From Hymenobacter mellowenesis (GTDB lineage: Bacteria > Bacteroidota > Bacteroidia > Cytophagales > Hymenobacteraceae): DNA of 64,000 nucleotides. Below the pieces are notes generated by a model that saw only the letters and a list, made by a program, of their open reading frames with translations, was not told the origin of the DNA and did not search any database. Shown one piece after another: positions 25,922 to 33,948 of the stretch (the first letter of the stretch is position 1; every line of letters begins with the position of its first letter). The DNA lies in the NCBI RefSeq assembly GCF_030581005.1, contig NZ_JAUQSX010000003.1, positions 434,001 through 498,000 on the forward strand, in the 5' to 3' direction. The position numbers and the translations under genes were made by a program.

Positions 25922-26815
25922 ATGAACCAGCCGCTTCGCTCCTTCGCCCTTGCCTGCGCCAGCGCCGGGCTGCTCGCCGCCTGCCAGCCCCAGGCCAAGC
26001 CGGCGAAAGCCGTCAGCACCAAACCAGCGACTGCTGCTGAGCCACCGAAACAAGTTGCAGTGGCGGAAGGTGCTCAACTGCCGGCCTCACCAGTTGCCGC
26101 TAAAACTGCTGCCCCAACGGCGGATATGGCGACATTTCTGGCAGCTAATGACTTGTCGCCGCTGTGGCAGGCTGATTATAGCCAGAAGGCGAATGATTCT
26201 TCCCGGCCTATCATTCTCGACGGTTTTTACGGCGACGAACACCGCCACATTTCCGTGATTTTTGAGCGTGTGCAACGAGATGCTGCGCAGCCGAACGTGT
26301 TCCAGGTGCAGGGCCGCACCCGCTACAAAAAATACATCACGCCCTTCGAGGGCACCATCACGGTAGAAGGCCTGAAACCGCTAAAAGCTTATCTGGACCT
26401 CGACTCGGTGGAAGAGGCACGGGCCCGGGCCTACACAGCCACGGCGCGCTTTACGCTACGCGAAGACCCCACAACCGATGGGGCCGGTACCTATCAGGGA
26501 ACCGCGGCCATGGACTTCTACCAACTGGCTTCCGGCAAGCTGCACTTGGTGCAGCTCATGCCCGACCCCGTCCTGCCCACCGGCGGTGGGGGCCTGCTGT
26601 TTCGGGGGCAGTGGACGAGCAACCGAACGGGCCGGCGGCAAGCCGTGGCTTTTGCCAACTACTCCGAGGCCGTGTTGCCAGACGCCATGAAGGATTTATA
26701 CATCGGCGAGCGCGGGGAAACCCTCAACCCCAAATACGCCCGCCTGGATTGGAGCGAGGCCTGGGAAAACGACGAATGGTGGGCCAAGCCTGCGAGGCCA
26801 GCCCTCAGCCTCTGA
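25922..26815 (+). CDS. lipoprotein of the same family, member 3
   Basis: A 297-residue lipoprotein; lipobox LLAACQ. The core reads LDGFYGDEHRHISVIFERV, then GRTRYKKYITPFEGTITV, YTATARFTLREDPTTDGAG and GGGLLFRGQWTSNRTGRRQA. The end is GERGETLNPKYARLDWSEA, WENDEWWAKPARPALSL. The start was set at the ATG before NQPLRSFALACASAGLL because this gives a proper signal peptide; the frame is open 28 codons upstream. The gap to member 2 is 44 bases. Confidence 0.8.
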   Translation: MNQPLRSFALACASAGLLAACQPQAKPAKAVSTKPATAAEPPKQVAVAEGAQLPASPVAAKTAAPTADMATFLAANDLSPLWQADYSQKANDSSRPIILDGFYGDEHRHISVIFERVQRDAAQPNVFQVQGRTRYKKYITPFEGTITVEGLKPLKAYLDLDSVEEARARAYTATARFTLREDPTTDGAGTYQGTAAMDFYQLASGKLHLVQLMPDPVLPTGGGGLLFRGQWTSNRTGRRQAVAFANYSEAVLPDAMKDLYIGERGETLNPKYARLDWSEAWENDEWWAKPARPALSL

Positions 26816-26901
26816 TACTAAAACACCGCAGCACACCGTTAGGAATTTAGAAGCGCCATCTAGCAATATAGCGGGCCTTCACTCACTCTTTTCGCGGTTT
26901 T

Positions 26902-27711
26902 ATGCGTTACTTCCTGCTGCTGGCGGCGCCCGCGCTGCTGCTTGGCGCGGCCCGGCCCCTGCGTCGGCCAACCCCATTGGCCCCGCCGCCCACCTCCGCC
27001 CCGGCGCCCCTGGCCGCGCCCGGCGCCGTGCTCTCCAATGCCGCGCGGCAGGCCCTACTGTCCCGCGCCAACTTGGGCCGGCTGTGGCAGCACAAGCCCC
27101 AAAGCGGCACCGAGGACGTGCTTAACGGCTGCTACGGCTACGATGGGCGGCGTATTGAGTTCGTGTTCACCACGGTACAGGCCGACGCCAAAAGTCCTGG
27201 CCGCTACCTCGTGGCCGGCAAGTTTCGCTGCTACGAGGACGTGACGCCCTTCCGCGGCAGCGTCGAGCTGCAGCAGGTGCAGCGCCTGCCCACCGAACAG
27301 GCTAGGTATTCCGAATTCGACGAAAACAAAGCCCCGGTGTATTGCGCCACCGGCAGCTTTGCCCTGCGCGCCACCAGCCGCCACGGCCTCGGGGGAGAAT
27401 TCAACGGCCGCGTGGCGCTGGATTTCCGGCTAACTGCCAACCAGCGCGTCGAGCTGGCCACCTACACCAGCAACCCCGCCACCCGCAACGGCGGCCTGCT
27501 TTTCGATGGTCAGTGGCGCGAAGACGCGGCCTCCGAAACCACCGTGCCGGCCCTCTGGAAGCAGGGAATTGCTGTGACGCGCCAGATTTTGACGCGCTTT
27601 GAAATCGGTGAGCGGGACGCTCACATCAACCCCAAATACGCCCGCGTGGGCTGGAATTCGTTCTGGAAAAACGACGAATGGTGGGCTGAGCAATCGGTAG
27701 CTCGACGCTAA
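26902..27711 (+). CDS. secreted protein of the same family, member 4 (no lipobox)
   Basis: A 269-residue protein with a Sec signal (MRYFLLLAAPALLLGAA) but no cysteine at the cleavage site, so it is probably soluble in the periplasm or outside. The proline/alanine spacer is followed by the core LNGCYGYDGRRIEFVFTTV and KFRCYEDVTPFRGSVELQQ, NGGLLFDGQWRED, then GERDAHINPKYARVGWNSF and WKNDEWWAEQ. It is the most diverged copy: extra cysteines at the start of the core and in KFRCYE, and no KPSLSL end. An 86-base gap separates it from member 3. Confidence 0.78.
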   Translation: MRYFLLLAAPALLLGAARPLRRPTPLAPPPTSAPAPLAAPGAVLSNAARQALLSRANLGRLWQHKPQSGTEDVLNGCYGYDGRRIEFVFTTVQADAKSPGRYLVAGKFRCYEDVTPFRGSVELQQVQRLPTEQARYSEFDENKAPVYCATGSFALRATSRHGLGGEFNGRVALDFRLTANQRVELATYTSNPATRNGGLLFDGQWREDAASETTVPALWKQGIAVTRQILTRFEIGERDAHINPKYARVGWNSFWKNDEWWAEQSVARR

Positions 27712-27747
27712 AGTGGTGGGCAGAAAATTATTAGCTAAGTGAATTAG

Positions 27748-27755
27748 TATCTTCG
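27748..27755 (+). promoter_or_regulatory. candidate -7 box TATCTTCG of the S24 regulator
   Basis: TATCTTCG matches TAnnTTTG at all but one position and lies 73 bases before the ATG of the regulator gene. The leader in between contains short inverted patches but no clear riboswitch. Confidence 0.4.
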
Positions 27756-27828
27756 CCCTTGCGTTGCTAACTTCACCAGCCGAATCTGCGTTAGCATTGT
27801 ACGCTATTCCCGGCTGCTGCCCTCCCCG

Positions 27829-28650
27829 ATGATTAATACCAACCTCAAGTTTTGCCGGCGCGAGCTCGCCCTCACGCAGGCCCAGATGGCCGATAAACTC
27901 GGCATCAAACGCTCCCTGGTGGGCGCCTACGAAGAAGGCCGCGCCGAGCCCCGCCTCGCCACCCTCGTCAACATGGCCCGCCTGTTCGGTATCACGCTCG
28001 ACCAGCTGGTTACCACCGACTTTAGCAAGAAAAAGAACGCCAAAATCATCGGTACCGCCCCGGCTCCCGAGGCCAGCGCTGAAGCCGACGACCAGCCCGA
28101 GCCGCCCACGCCCGCCGGCGGCAAGCTGCGCGTGCTAGCCTTCACCGTCGACCAGGACCAGAACGAAAACATTGAGCTGGTGCCCCAAAAAGCCGCCGCC
28201 GGCTACCTCAACGGCTACGCCGACCGCGAGTACCTGGAGGTGTTGCCCAAGTTCCGTCTGCCCATGCTCTCGAACACGGGCACGTACCGGGCCTTCGAAA
28301 TCGCCGGCGACTCCATGCTGCCCATTGCCAGCGGTACTGTCATCGTGGGCCGCTATGTGGAGGATTGGGCCAGCATCAAGGACGGTACGCCGTGCATTGT
28401 GGTGAGCGCCCGTGACGGCATCGTGTTCAAGCGCGTCTTCAACAAAATGCGCTCCGGCGCCATGTTCGTGCTGCATTCCGACAACCCACACTTCTCGCCC
28501 TACGACGTAAAAGTGGACGACGTGCTCGAAATCTGGGAAGCCAAGAGCTACATCAGCAGCACATTCCCCATCGCCGAGCTGTCGCTGGAGCGCGTGGCTA
28601 GCCTCGTGCTGGACTTGCAGCAGCAAGTAGCGCTGCTCAAGAAGGCGTAG
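27829..28650 (+). CDS. XRE-family regulator with LexA-like S24 peptidase domain
   Basis: A 273-residue protein. Residues 5-62 form an XRE helix-turn-helix (RRELALTQAQMADKLGIKRS, then YEEGRAEPRLATLVNMARLF). A disordered acidic/proline linker spans about 75-100. The S24 domain has the likely catalytic serine in GDSML (Ser162) and lysine in FKRVF (Lys201). KAAAGYLNGY places an Ala124-Gly125 bond 37 residues before the serine, very like the LexA cleavage bond. The protein may thus be a self-cleaving repressor, as in LexA or phage CI. A C-terminal coiled tail (SLVLDLQQQVALLKKA) may aid oligomerisation. It follows the lipoprotein array in the same direction. Confidence 0.85.
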   Translation: MINTNLKFCRRELALTQAQMADKLGIKRSLVGAYEEGRAEPRLATLVNMARLFGITLDQLVTTDFSKKKNAKIIGTAPAPEASAEADDQPEPPTPAGGKLRVLAFTVDQDQNENIELVPQKAAAGYLNGYADREYLEVLPKFRLPMLSNTGTYRAFEIAGDSMLPIASGTVIVGRYVEDWASIKDGTPCIVVSARDGIVFKRVFNKMRSGAMFVLHSDNPHFSPYDVKVDDVLEIWEAKSYISSTFPIAELSLERVASLVLDLQQQVALLKKA

Positions 28651-28690
28651 CCCGCGGGCTTTCCAGAGCTAAAGCAGAACGCGAAACAGT

Positions 28691-28801
28691 ACGTCATGTC
28701 GGGCGCAGCCGAGACATCTCGCGTGGGGTAGTGACTCAATCGTGAAAACGATTATAATTGCTACCCCACGCGAGATGTCTCGGCTGCGCCCGACATGACG
28801 T
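28691..28801. repeat. palindromic repeat, 'CGTCATG-GCC-GAGACATCTC' family, longest perfect arms of the family
   Basis: Perfect 41-base arms (28691-28731 and 28761-28801) flank a 29-base loop containing AATCGTGAAAACGATTATAA. A partial extra copy of the arm end, CCCGACATGACGTTCT, follows at 28811-28826. It lies 40 bases after the S24 gene stop, before the pirin gene. The loop resembles the inverse of the loop in the copy at 60617. Confidence 0.92.
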
Positions 28802-28916
28802 TTCTATTTCCCGACATGACGTTCTTTTTTTATGCATCATGCCTAAGAAAGCGGCCCTGCCAACTTCCCACGCATCCGGCGCGTATGGGGGGCACCCCCA
28901 TTCCCCAAGCTTTTGC

Positions 28917-29642
28917 ATGATGCTTAAATACATTTCTTCCGCCGACCGCCACCACGCCGCCCCGGCGGCCTGGCTCAGCAGCTACTTTCTGTTTTCGTTT
29001 GCTGATTATTTCGACCGCGACAACATGCATTTCGGCCCGCTGCGGGTGTTTAATGATGATAGTGTGGCGGCGCAGTCGGGCTTTCCGCAGCACCCGCACT
29101 CCGAGATGGAAATTGTGACGCTGGTGCTCGAAGGCGAAATCACGCACCAAGACACGATGGGCAACAAAACGACCATCAAAGCCGGCGAAGTGCAGCGCAT
29201 GACCGCCGGCACCGGCCTGGCCCACTCCGAATTCAACCGCCAGGACAAGCCCCTGCACCTTTACCAGCTCTGGTTCATTCCGGGCCAGAAGGGCTTGGCG
29301 CCCAGCTACGAGCAGAAAGACTTAGGTTTCGTCAGCGGCGACAAAAACAAGCTGGTGCCCCTCGTCACGGGCCAGAAAGTGCTCGAAGACGTGGTGTACA
29401 TGAACTCGAACAGCACCGTGTACTGGGCCAATCTGAGTGAAGAAAAGGAAATCGAATTCAAAACCTTCCCCATTCGGCTCACCTTTATTTACGTGAAAGA
29501 AGGCGTGATTTTCGTGAACGGCACCGAGCTTGGCCCCAACGACCAGGCCCGCATGACGGGCGACGACGTGATACAAATCCGGGCCGGTAAGGATGCACAG
29601 TTTATCCTCATCGACCTGCCCGCGAGCGAATCCAATTACTAG
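28917..29642 (+). CDS. pirin family protein (bicupin)
   Basis: A 241-residue protein. The N-terminal cupin has FADYFDRDNMHFGPLRVFND, GFPQHPHSEMEIVTLVLEGE with the metal-binding HPH and E, and GEVQRMTAGTGLAHSEFN. The second cupin is LPLSEEKEIEFKTF-like and lacks a full metal site, as is usual. Pirins bind iron and some oxidise quercetin; the cellular role here is unknown. The frame is open further upstream, but that part is palindrome sequence; one of the two adjacent ATG codons at 28917 and 28920 is the start, since FSSADRHHAAPAAW-like openings are typical of the family. A bidirectional terminator follows. Confidence 0.85.
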   Translation: MMLKYISSADRHHAAPAAWLSSYFLFSFADYFDRDNMHFGPLRVFNDDSVAAQSGFPQHPHSEMEIVTLVLEGEITHQDTMGNKTTIKAGEVQRMTAGTGLAHSEFNRQDKPLHLYQLWFIPGQKGLAPSYEQKDLGFVSGDKNKLVPLVTGQKVLEDVVYMNSNSTVYWANLSEEKEIEFKTFPIRLTFIYVKEGVIFVNGTELGPNDQARMTGDDVIQIRAGKDAQFILIDLPASESNY

Positions 29643-29662
29643 CTTCGCTCCCGCAAGCACAC

Positions 29663-29692
29663 AAAAAAGCCGGCCCTGGAGCCGGCTTTTTT
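29663..29692. terminator. bidirectional rho-independent terminator
   Basis: AAAAAAGCCGGC and GCCGGCTTTTTT form a perfect twelve-pair stem with a six-base loop and T-tracts in both directions. It serves pirin on the plus strand and the outer-membrane protein gene on the minus strand. Confidence 0.88.
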
Positions 29693-29718
29693 TATGTAAC
29701 CAAAAGATTGTGTGAGAC

Positions 29719-30624
29719 TTAAAAATTGTAGCTCACGCCCGCCGAGTAGCCGGTCGATTTGCCGATGTTGCGGCCCGCTACATAGGTGCTGATGCCCAGC
29801 GACAGCCCAAAACCATTGGCGATGGGCCGGTAGCCGCTGGCGCCCAGGCGCACGTAGTTGACGCGCGTGGAGGGGAAGAAGCCCGTGAAACCCTGCTCCG
29901 AAATGTCGGTGCCGCCGTCCGATTCCTGGAACGAAGCGTAGCCTTCAAGGTAAGTTTTGGGCCCGGCGTAGCCCAACTTGGCTTCGCCGACGAGGGCGTG
30001 CGGCACCTGGCCGGTGCGCAAGCTGTAGCCCACCTGGGCCGTAGCAAACACGCCGGAGGCCGTTTTGAGGTGCGCCACGCCGGCCGTGGAGTACTTGGTG
30101 GCGCGGTTGCCGATGGCAATAATGTAGCCATAACCGGTGTTCGTCTGGTAATTGCTGACGGGCGTGCTGAAGCTCACCACGCCCAGCAAATCGAGGATGC
30201 TGCTGCCGATTTCGCGCGAGTAGGCCTTGAATTTGAGCAGGCCGGTGATGTCCTGCAGGCCCTGGCGCACGTTGGTGTAGCCTTGGTCGGAGTAGAGGGC
30301 GTTGAGGTCGCTGATGACGGTGCCCGGAGCCCGACCTTTCGATTGGATGAAGGGCAGGCTCACCACCGCGTCAATCTTGTCGGTGAGGCCGTAGGTGCCG
30401 TAGAGGTTGACGGAGTTGATGCGGACTTCCTGAAAAATGGGCACGCCGTCGATTTTTTCCGGCGCCAGAAATACGTGCATGTAGCTTTCGGTGGTGCCCG
30501 AAACGGCCACCGAGCCGTGGCCTTTGCCAGCCATAAAACCGCTCACCAGGCTCTGGGCCCGGCCCGCCGAAGCGGTAGTTACCACAAGTAAAGCACTGAG
30601 TGCAAGCGTAGATAGTTTTTGCAT
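29719..30624 (-). CDS. outer-membrane beta-barrel protein
   Basis: A 301-residue protein with signal peptide MQKLSTLALSALLVVTTASA. The mature part alternates short amphipathic strands and turns, for example VNLYGTYGLTDKIDAVVSLP, SILDLLGVVSFSTPVSNYQT and LGYAGPKTYLEGYASFQ, and ends ...GYSAGVSYNF with the C-terminal phenylalanine typical of outer-membrane barrels. The layout is like porin-type transporters of the phenol-degradation (MetA) group; the substrate is unknown. The frame is open 18 codons upstream, but the signal peptide fixes the start. It is divergent from the fasciclin gene across 200 bases in which no clear operator was seen. Confidence 0.7.
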   Translation of the reverse strand: MQKLSTLALSALLVVTTASAGRAQSLVSGFMAGKGHGSVAVSGTTESYMHVFLAPEKIDGVPIFQEVRINSVNLYGTYGLTDKIDAVVSLPFIQSKGRAPGTVISDLNALYSDQGYTNVRQGLQDITGLLKFKAYSREIGSSILDLLGVVSFSTPVSNYQTNTGYGYIIAIGNRATKYSTAGVAHLKTASGVFATAQVGYSLRTGQVPHALVGEAKLGYAGPKTYLEGYASFQESDGGTDISEQGFTGFFPSTRVNYVRLGASGYRPIANGFGLSLGISTYVAGRNIGKSTGYSAGVSYNF

Positions 30625-30824
30625 AAAATTGGATTTATTAAATAAATAATTCCGGGGTTGCGAGGTGAGCAAAGCCATGGTTATTTATTTCAGAGCGCAA
30701 TCTACGGTCTGGAATCAGCTTTCGGATTTACCTTAGCGCAATCCAAAGCCCTTTTAAAATCGTTTATAGTCAACGATTTGGGCCGAACGACTCCTCTGGC
30801 TCGGTCAATACATTATTTTACACG

Positions 30825-31817
30825 ATGAAAAAATATTTTCCCCTTAAAGCTGGTGTGCTGGCTCTGACCCTGTTTGCTGCCGGATGTGCTAAAAACAAGG
30901 AAGTGGCACCAACCATTACCAACATTGCCGTCACCAATCCCGATTTCCAGACGCTGGAAGATGCGGCCATTCGTGGCAACGTGGCGGTGCTGCTCGGCAA
31001 CAAGAACGACGCCGACCCGTCGGGCAATTTCACGGTGTTTGCGCCCACCAACGCGGCTTTTGCCCGCCTGGGCCTCAACTCGGCTGCTGACCTCACGGCT
31101 TTGCAGCAGCCGTTTCTGCGCAACACGCTGTTTTATCACGTCTTCAGCGGCACGCTGCCGGGCAGTGCGCTCACGCCGGCCAGCACGTCGGGGTCGGCGT
31201 TGGGCATCACGCGGCGCATCATTCAGCGGGCCGATGGGAGCAAGTACGTCAACGGCTCGAAGATTCTGGGCACGGACGTGGCGGCTGCCAACGGCCTAAT
31301 TCACCCCATCGACAAGGTGCTGCTGGCCACCGGCGCCGATGTGCTCAACTCGGCCCTGGCCCTGCAAAAGGGGGACGTGTTTGTGAAGCCGGAGCTGACG
31401 TTCCTGGTCGAAGCCGTGGTGTATTGCAACCTGCAAGCGGCGCTGACGGGCACTGCCACGACCCCCAAGCTGACAGTTTTTGCCCCCACCGACCAGGCAT
31501 TTAAAGACCTGGGTGTGTTGCTGAATGTGCCGCTCAACGTGCCCGCCGACATTCGCAAGCTGCCGGTGGCTACCGTGACGGCCGTGCTGCTCAACCACGT
31601 CATCATTGGCGGCACGCAGGGCGGCAAGTTCACCCCGGAGCTGCCCGAAAACTCGACCATTGCCGCCGCCGGTGGCCCCATTGCCCTCGGCGCTTTCACC
31701 AACGGCGTGCTCACCGCCAAAGGCAACGGCAACACCGCACCCGCTAACATGGTGATTCCCGACGTGCAATGCACCAACGGTGTGGTCCATGTCATCGACC
31801 GCGTGCTGCTGCCGTAG
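30825..31817 (+). CDS. lipoprotein with two fasciclin (FAS1) domains
   Basis: A 330-residue lipoprotein; lipobox LFAAGC. The first FAS1 domain (about residues 35-180) has GNFTVFAPTNAAFARLG, LRNTLFYHVFSG and ANGLIHPIDKVLL. The second (about 190-330) has KLTVFAPTDQAFKDLG, VLLNHVIIGG and TNGVVHVIDRVLLP. These are the paired H1/H2 motifs of the fold. Fasciclin proteins mediate adhesion or surface attachment; in Bacteroidota they are common outer-membrane lipoproteins. It converges on the M2 peptidase gene, with a palindrome between the two. Confidence 0.92.
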   Translation: MKKYFPLKAGVLALTLFAAGCAKNKEVAPTITNIAVTNPDFQTLEDAAIRGNVAVLLGNKNDADPSGNFTVFAPTNAAFARLGLNSAADLTALQQPFLRNTLFYHVFSGTLPGSALTPASTSGSALGITRRIIQRADGSKYVNGSKILGTDVAAANGLIHPIDKVLLATGADVLNSALALQKGDVFVKPELTFLVEAVVYCNLQAALTGTATTPKLTVFAPTDQAFKDLGVLLNVPLNVPADIRKLPVATVTAVLLNHVIIGGTQGGKFTPELPENSTIAAAGGPIALGAFTNGVLTAKGNGNTAPANMVIPDVQCTNGVVHVIDRVLLP

Positions 31818-31848
31818 TAGATAAATAGCGCCGTCGGAGCGCAAAAAG

Positions 31849-31957
31849 AGAACGTCCTGCTAAGCGCAGCCGAAGCATCTCTACCTCAATAGTAAACCCA
31901 ATCGGATGGATTACTTGCACGGTAGAGATGCTTCGGCTGCGCTCAGCAGGACGTTCT
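31849..31957. repeat. palindromic repeat, 'CGTCCTGCT-GCGCAGCCGAAGCATC' variant
   Basis: Arms of 37 bases (31849-31885 and 31921-31957) with one mismatch flank a 35-base loop that runs AGTAAACCC...GGATTACT. It lies between two convergent genes, 32 bases after one stop and 20 bases before the other. The arm is a sibling of the copy at 38189. Confidence 0.92.
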
Positions 31958-31976
31958 ATTTGCTTGATTTAGCCAG

Positions 31977-33827
31977 TTACATCGTGTATTTCCGGCCTTT
32001 GTTCTGGGCTTTCAAATAAGCCATGAGGGGCTGGAAGTAGTCGACCATGGCGCGGGCCGAGAGGTCTTCGCCGGTTTTTTCCTTGAGTACCACGCGCCAG
32101 TCGCGGCTGGAGCCGGGGCGCATGATGTCGCGCAGGAACTGGCCCACTTCCTCGTTGCCGAAGTAGTTGGTGGCGTGTGGGTCCTGGTGCAGGATGTTTT
32201 TGGCGATGTGGTCGTGCAGTTGGAACAGGATGACGTAGCTCAGGGCGTAGTCGTAGTACTGGGCGGGGTCATCGTTGATGTGTGTTTTGGTGGCGGGGTC
32301 GAGGAAGTTTTCGCCGCGGGTGGTGGGCGGCACCATGCCCTGGTACTGCTTGCAGAGGGCCCACCACCTGGCGTTGAGCTGGTCGGCGGGCAGCTTGTCG
32401 GCGTAGAAGCTGTTTTCCCACTCGCTCATCACGCCCGAAGCGAAAGGAATAAACGTGACGTAGCTCAGGGCTTCCTGGAGCAATTGCTGGGTCTGGTCGG
32501 TTTTGGTGCTGGCCGGAATCAGGCCCAGGCCCACCAGGAAGGGCTTTTGCTTGGCCGCCAGGCCCATCATGCTGCCGATGGCCTCGTGGTAGGCGCGGTT
32601 GGCGCCCTGGCGGAGCAGGGGCGGCACGTCGGGGTTGGAGTAGGTTTGGTAGTAGAAAATGTGGCCTAACTCGTGGTGGGCGGTTTCGTACCATTCGGTA
32701 TTGGGTTCCACGCTCATCAGGCTGCGCAGGTCCTGGTTCAGGTCCATGTGCCAGGCCGAGGCGTGGTTATTTTTCTTGTAGGTGGCGTTTTTGGGCAGCG
32801 GGTAGAGGCTGCTTTTCTCGTAGAACGAAGCCGGCAGCGCCGGGAAGCCCAGGCTTTGGTAGAACCGCTCGCCCTGCTTCACCTGCCACTCGGCCCCTTT
32901 TTTGGCCAGCACGGCGTCGAGGTTCAAGCCTTTCACGTCCACCATCGCGCCCCAGTCCTGGCCCCAGCGGTTGGGCAGCCAGTGGGCGGGCAGGTAGTCG
33001 GGCACCTGCTTCACGTGGTATTTCTTGGCCAGCTCGTAGCGGGCGTAGGTGTGCAGCTCGCGGTAGAGGGGCCGCAGCTCGTCGTTGATTTTGCGCACCA
33101 GGGCCATCATTTCATCCCGGGTCAGACCGTAGTCGCTGGCTTGGTAGGTGAAATAATCGGGGTAGCCCAGGGCTTGCACCGTCTGGTTGCGCAGGTCGCG
33201 TAGGTTCAACAGGCCGTCTTTCAGTGTGGGGCCGATGGCCTTGCTGGCCTCCCAGATTTGCTGGCGTTTCTGCGGATTGGTTTCCTTGCGCAGCAGCTCG
33301 TCGATGTCGTTGGTGGTGACGGACTTGCCAGCGTACTTATAATCGAACCCGTAGAGCTTTTCCGTCTGGGCAGCTTCGGCGCTGATGCGCTTTTTCACCA
33401 CGTCGGCCACGGTTTGCGGGTTGTTGGCGGCGTTGTAGAGGGCCGTTTCCAGCTGCTTTACCTGCAGGGGCGTCAGGGCGCTTTTGTGGGTTAGCAGCTC
33501 GCGCAGCTGGCGGATATTGTCGGCGCTGCCCGTGAAGGCGGCCATGCGCTGGTTGGCGCGGGTGGTGGCGCCGGCGTTGCTGGTGTCGCCAGCCACGATG
33601 TGCGTGTTGGAACGCCATTCAGCCTCGCTCGACGCCGTGTAGAGGCGCACGTACTCGGCATTGTAGCCGTCCAGAAACTGCTGGGCCTGAGCGCGGTGGT
33701 CGGGCGGGGCCGGGGCGGCGGGCGGCGGGGGCGACGCTGCGGGTGTGGTGGCGACGGGGGCTTTCGCGGTGGGGGCGCAGGCGGCCAGCGTGACGGCGGC
33801 CACGAGGGGAAGCAGATGCTTTTTCAT
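31977..33827 (-). CDS. M2 family peptidyl-dipeptidase (ACE-like) lipoprotein
   Basis: A 616-residue zinc metallopeptidase. Signal peptide with lipobox TLAACAP, a proline/alanine spacer, then a long helical peptidase. The zinc site HELGH is at about residues 385-389 (YETAHHELGHIFYYQTYSN) and YHEAIGSMMGLAA, 23-24 residues on, gives the third ligand, as in angiotensin-converting enzymes. FIPFASGVMSEWENSFY and the C-terminal PGSSRDWRVVLKEKTGEDLS are also family segments. It should remove dipeptides from C-termini of peptides in the periplasm or at the outer membrane. TTTCTTTG lies four bases upstream of the ATG. Confidence 0.92.
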   Translation of the reverse strand: MKKHLLPLVAAVTLAACAPTAKAPVATTPAASPPPPAAPAPPDHRAQAQQFLDGYNAEYVRLYTASSEAEWRSNTHIVAGDTSNAGATTRANQRMAAFTGSADNIRQLRELLTHKSALTPLQVKQLETALYNAANNPQTVADVVKKRISAEAAQTEKLYGFDYKYAGKSVTTNDIDELLRKETNPQKRQQIWEASKAIGPTLKDGLLNLRDLRNQTVQALGYPDYFTYQASDYGLTRDEMMALVRKINDELRPLYRELHTYARYELAKKYHVKQVPDYLPAHWLPNRWGQDWGAMVDVKGLNLDAVLAKKGAEWQVKQGERFYQSLGFPALPASFYEKSSLYPLPKNATYKKNNHASAWHMDLNQDLRSLMSVEPNTEWYETAHHELGHIFYYQTYSNPDVPPLLRQGANRAYHEAIGSMMGLAAKQKPFLVGLGLIPASTKTDQTQQLLQEALSYVTFIPFASGVMSEWENSFYADKLPADQLNARWWALCKQYQGMVPPTTRGENFLDPATKTHINDDPAQYYDYALSYVILFQLHDHIAKNILHQDPHATNYFGNEEVGQFLRDIMRPGSSRDWRVVLKEKTGEDLSARAMVDYFQPLMAYLKAQNKGRKYTM

Positions 33828-33831
33828 GGGG

Positions 33832-33839
33832 CAAAGAAA
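33832..33839 (-). promoter_or_regulatory. candidate -7 box TTTCTTTG of the M2 peptidase gene
   Basis: TTTCTTTG on the minus strand fits TAnnTTTG except at the second base. It stands exactly four bases from the ATG at 33827, the same spacing as murB and the DbpA-like gene. A palindromic repeat begins 13 bases further upstream. Confidence 0.45.
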
Positions 33840-33851
33840 TGCATTTTGCCG

Positions 33852-33948
33852 ACGTCTGTCATCCTGAGCGCAGCGAAGGACCTTCTCACGGCTGAATCAT
33901 TGGTTCCAACGTGAGAAGGTCCTTCGCTGCGCTCAGGATGACAGACGT
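33852..33948. repeat. palindromic repeat, 'CATCCTGAGCGCAGCGAAGG' variant
   Basis: Perfect 39-base arms (33852-33890 and 33910-33948) flank a 19-base loop. The arm shares GAGCGCAGC with the other family copies but continues GAAGGACCTTCTCACG. It lies between the promoter of the M2 peptidase gene and the stop codon of the upstream MtfA-like gene, which it overlaps by one base. Confidence 0.92.

Noticed and set aside
28758..28916. N-terminal extension of the pirin gene through the palindrome at 28691
   Set aside because: The first 53 codons are palindrome and spacer; pirin homology begins after the ATG pair at 28917.
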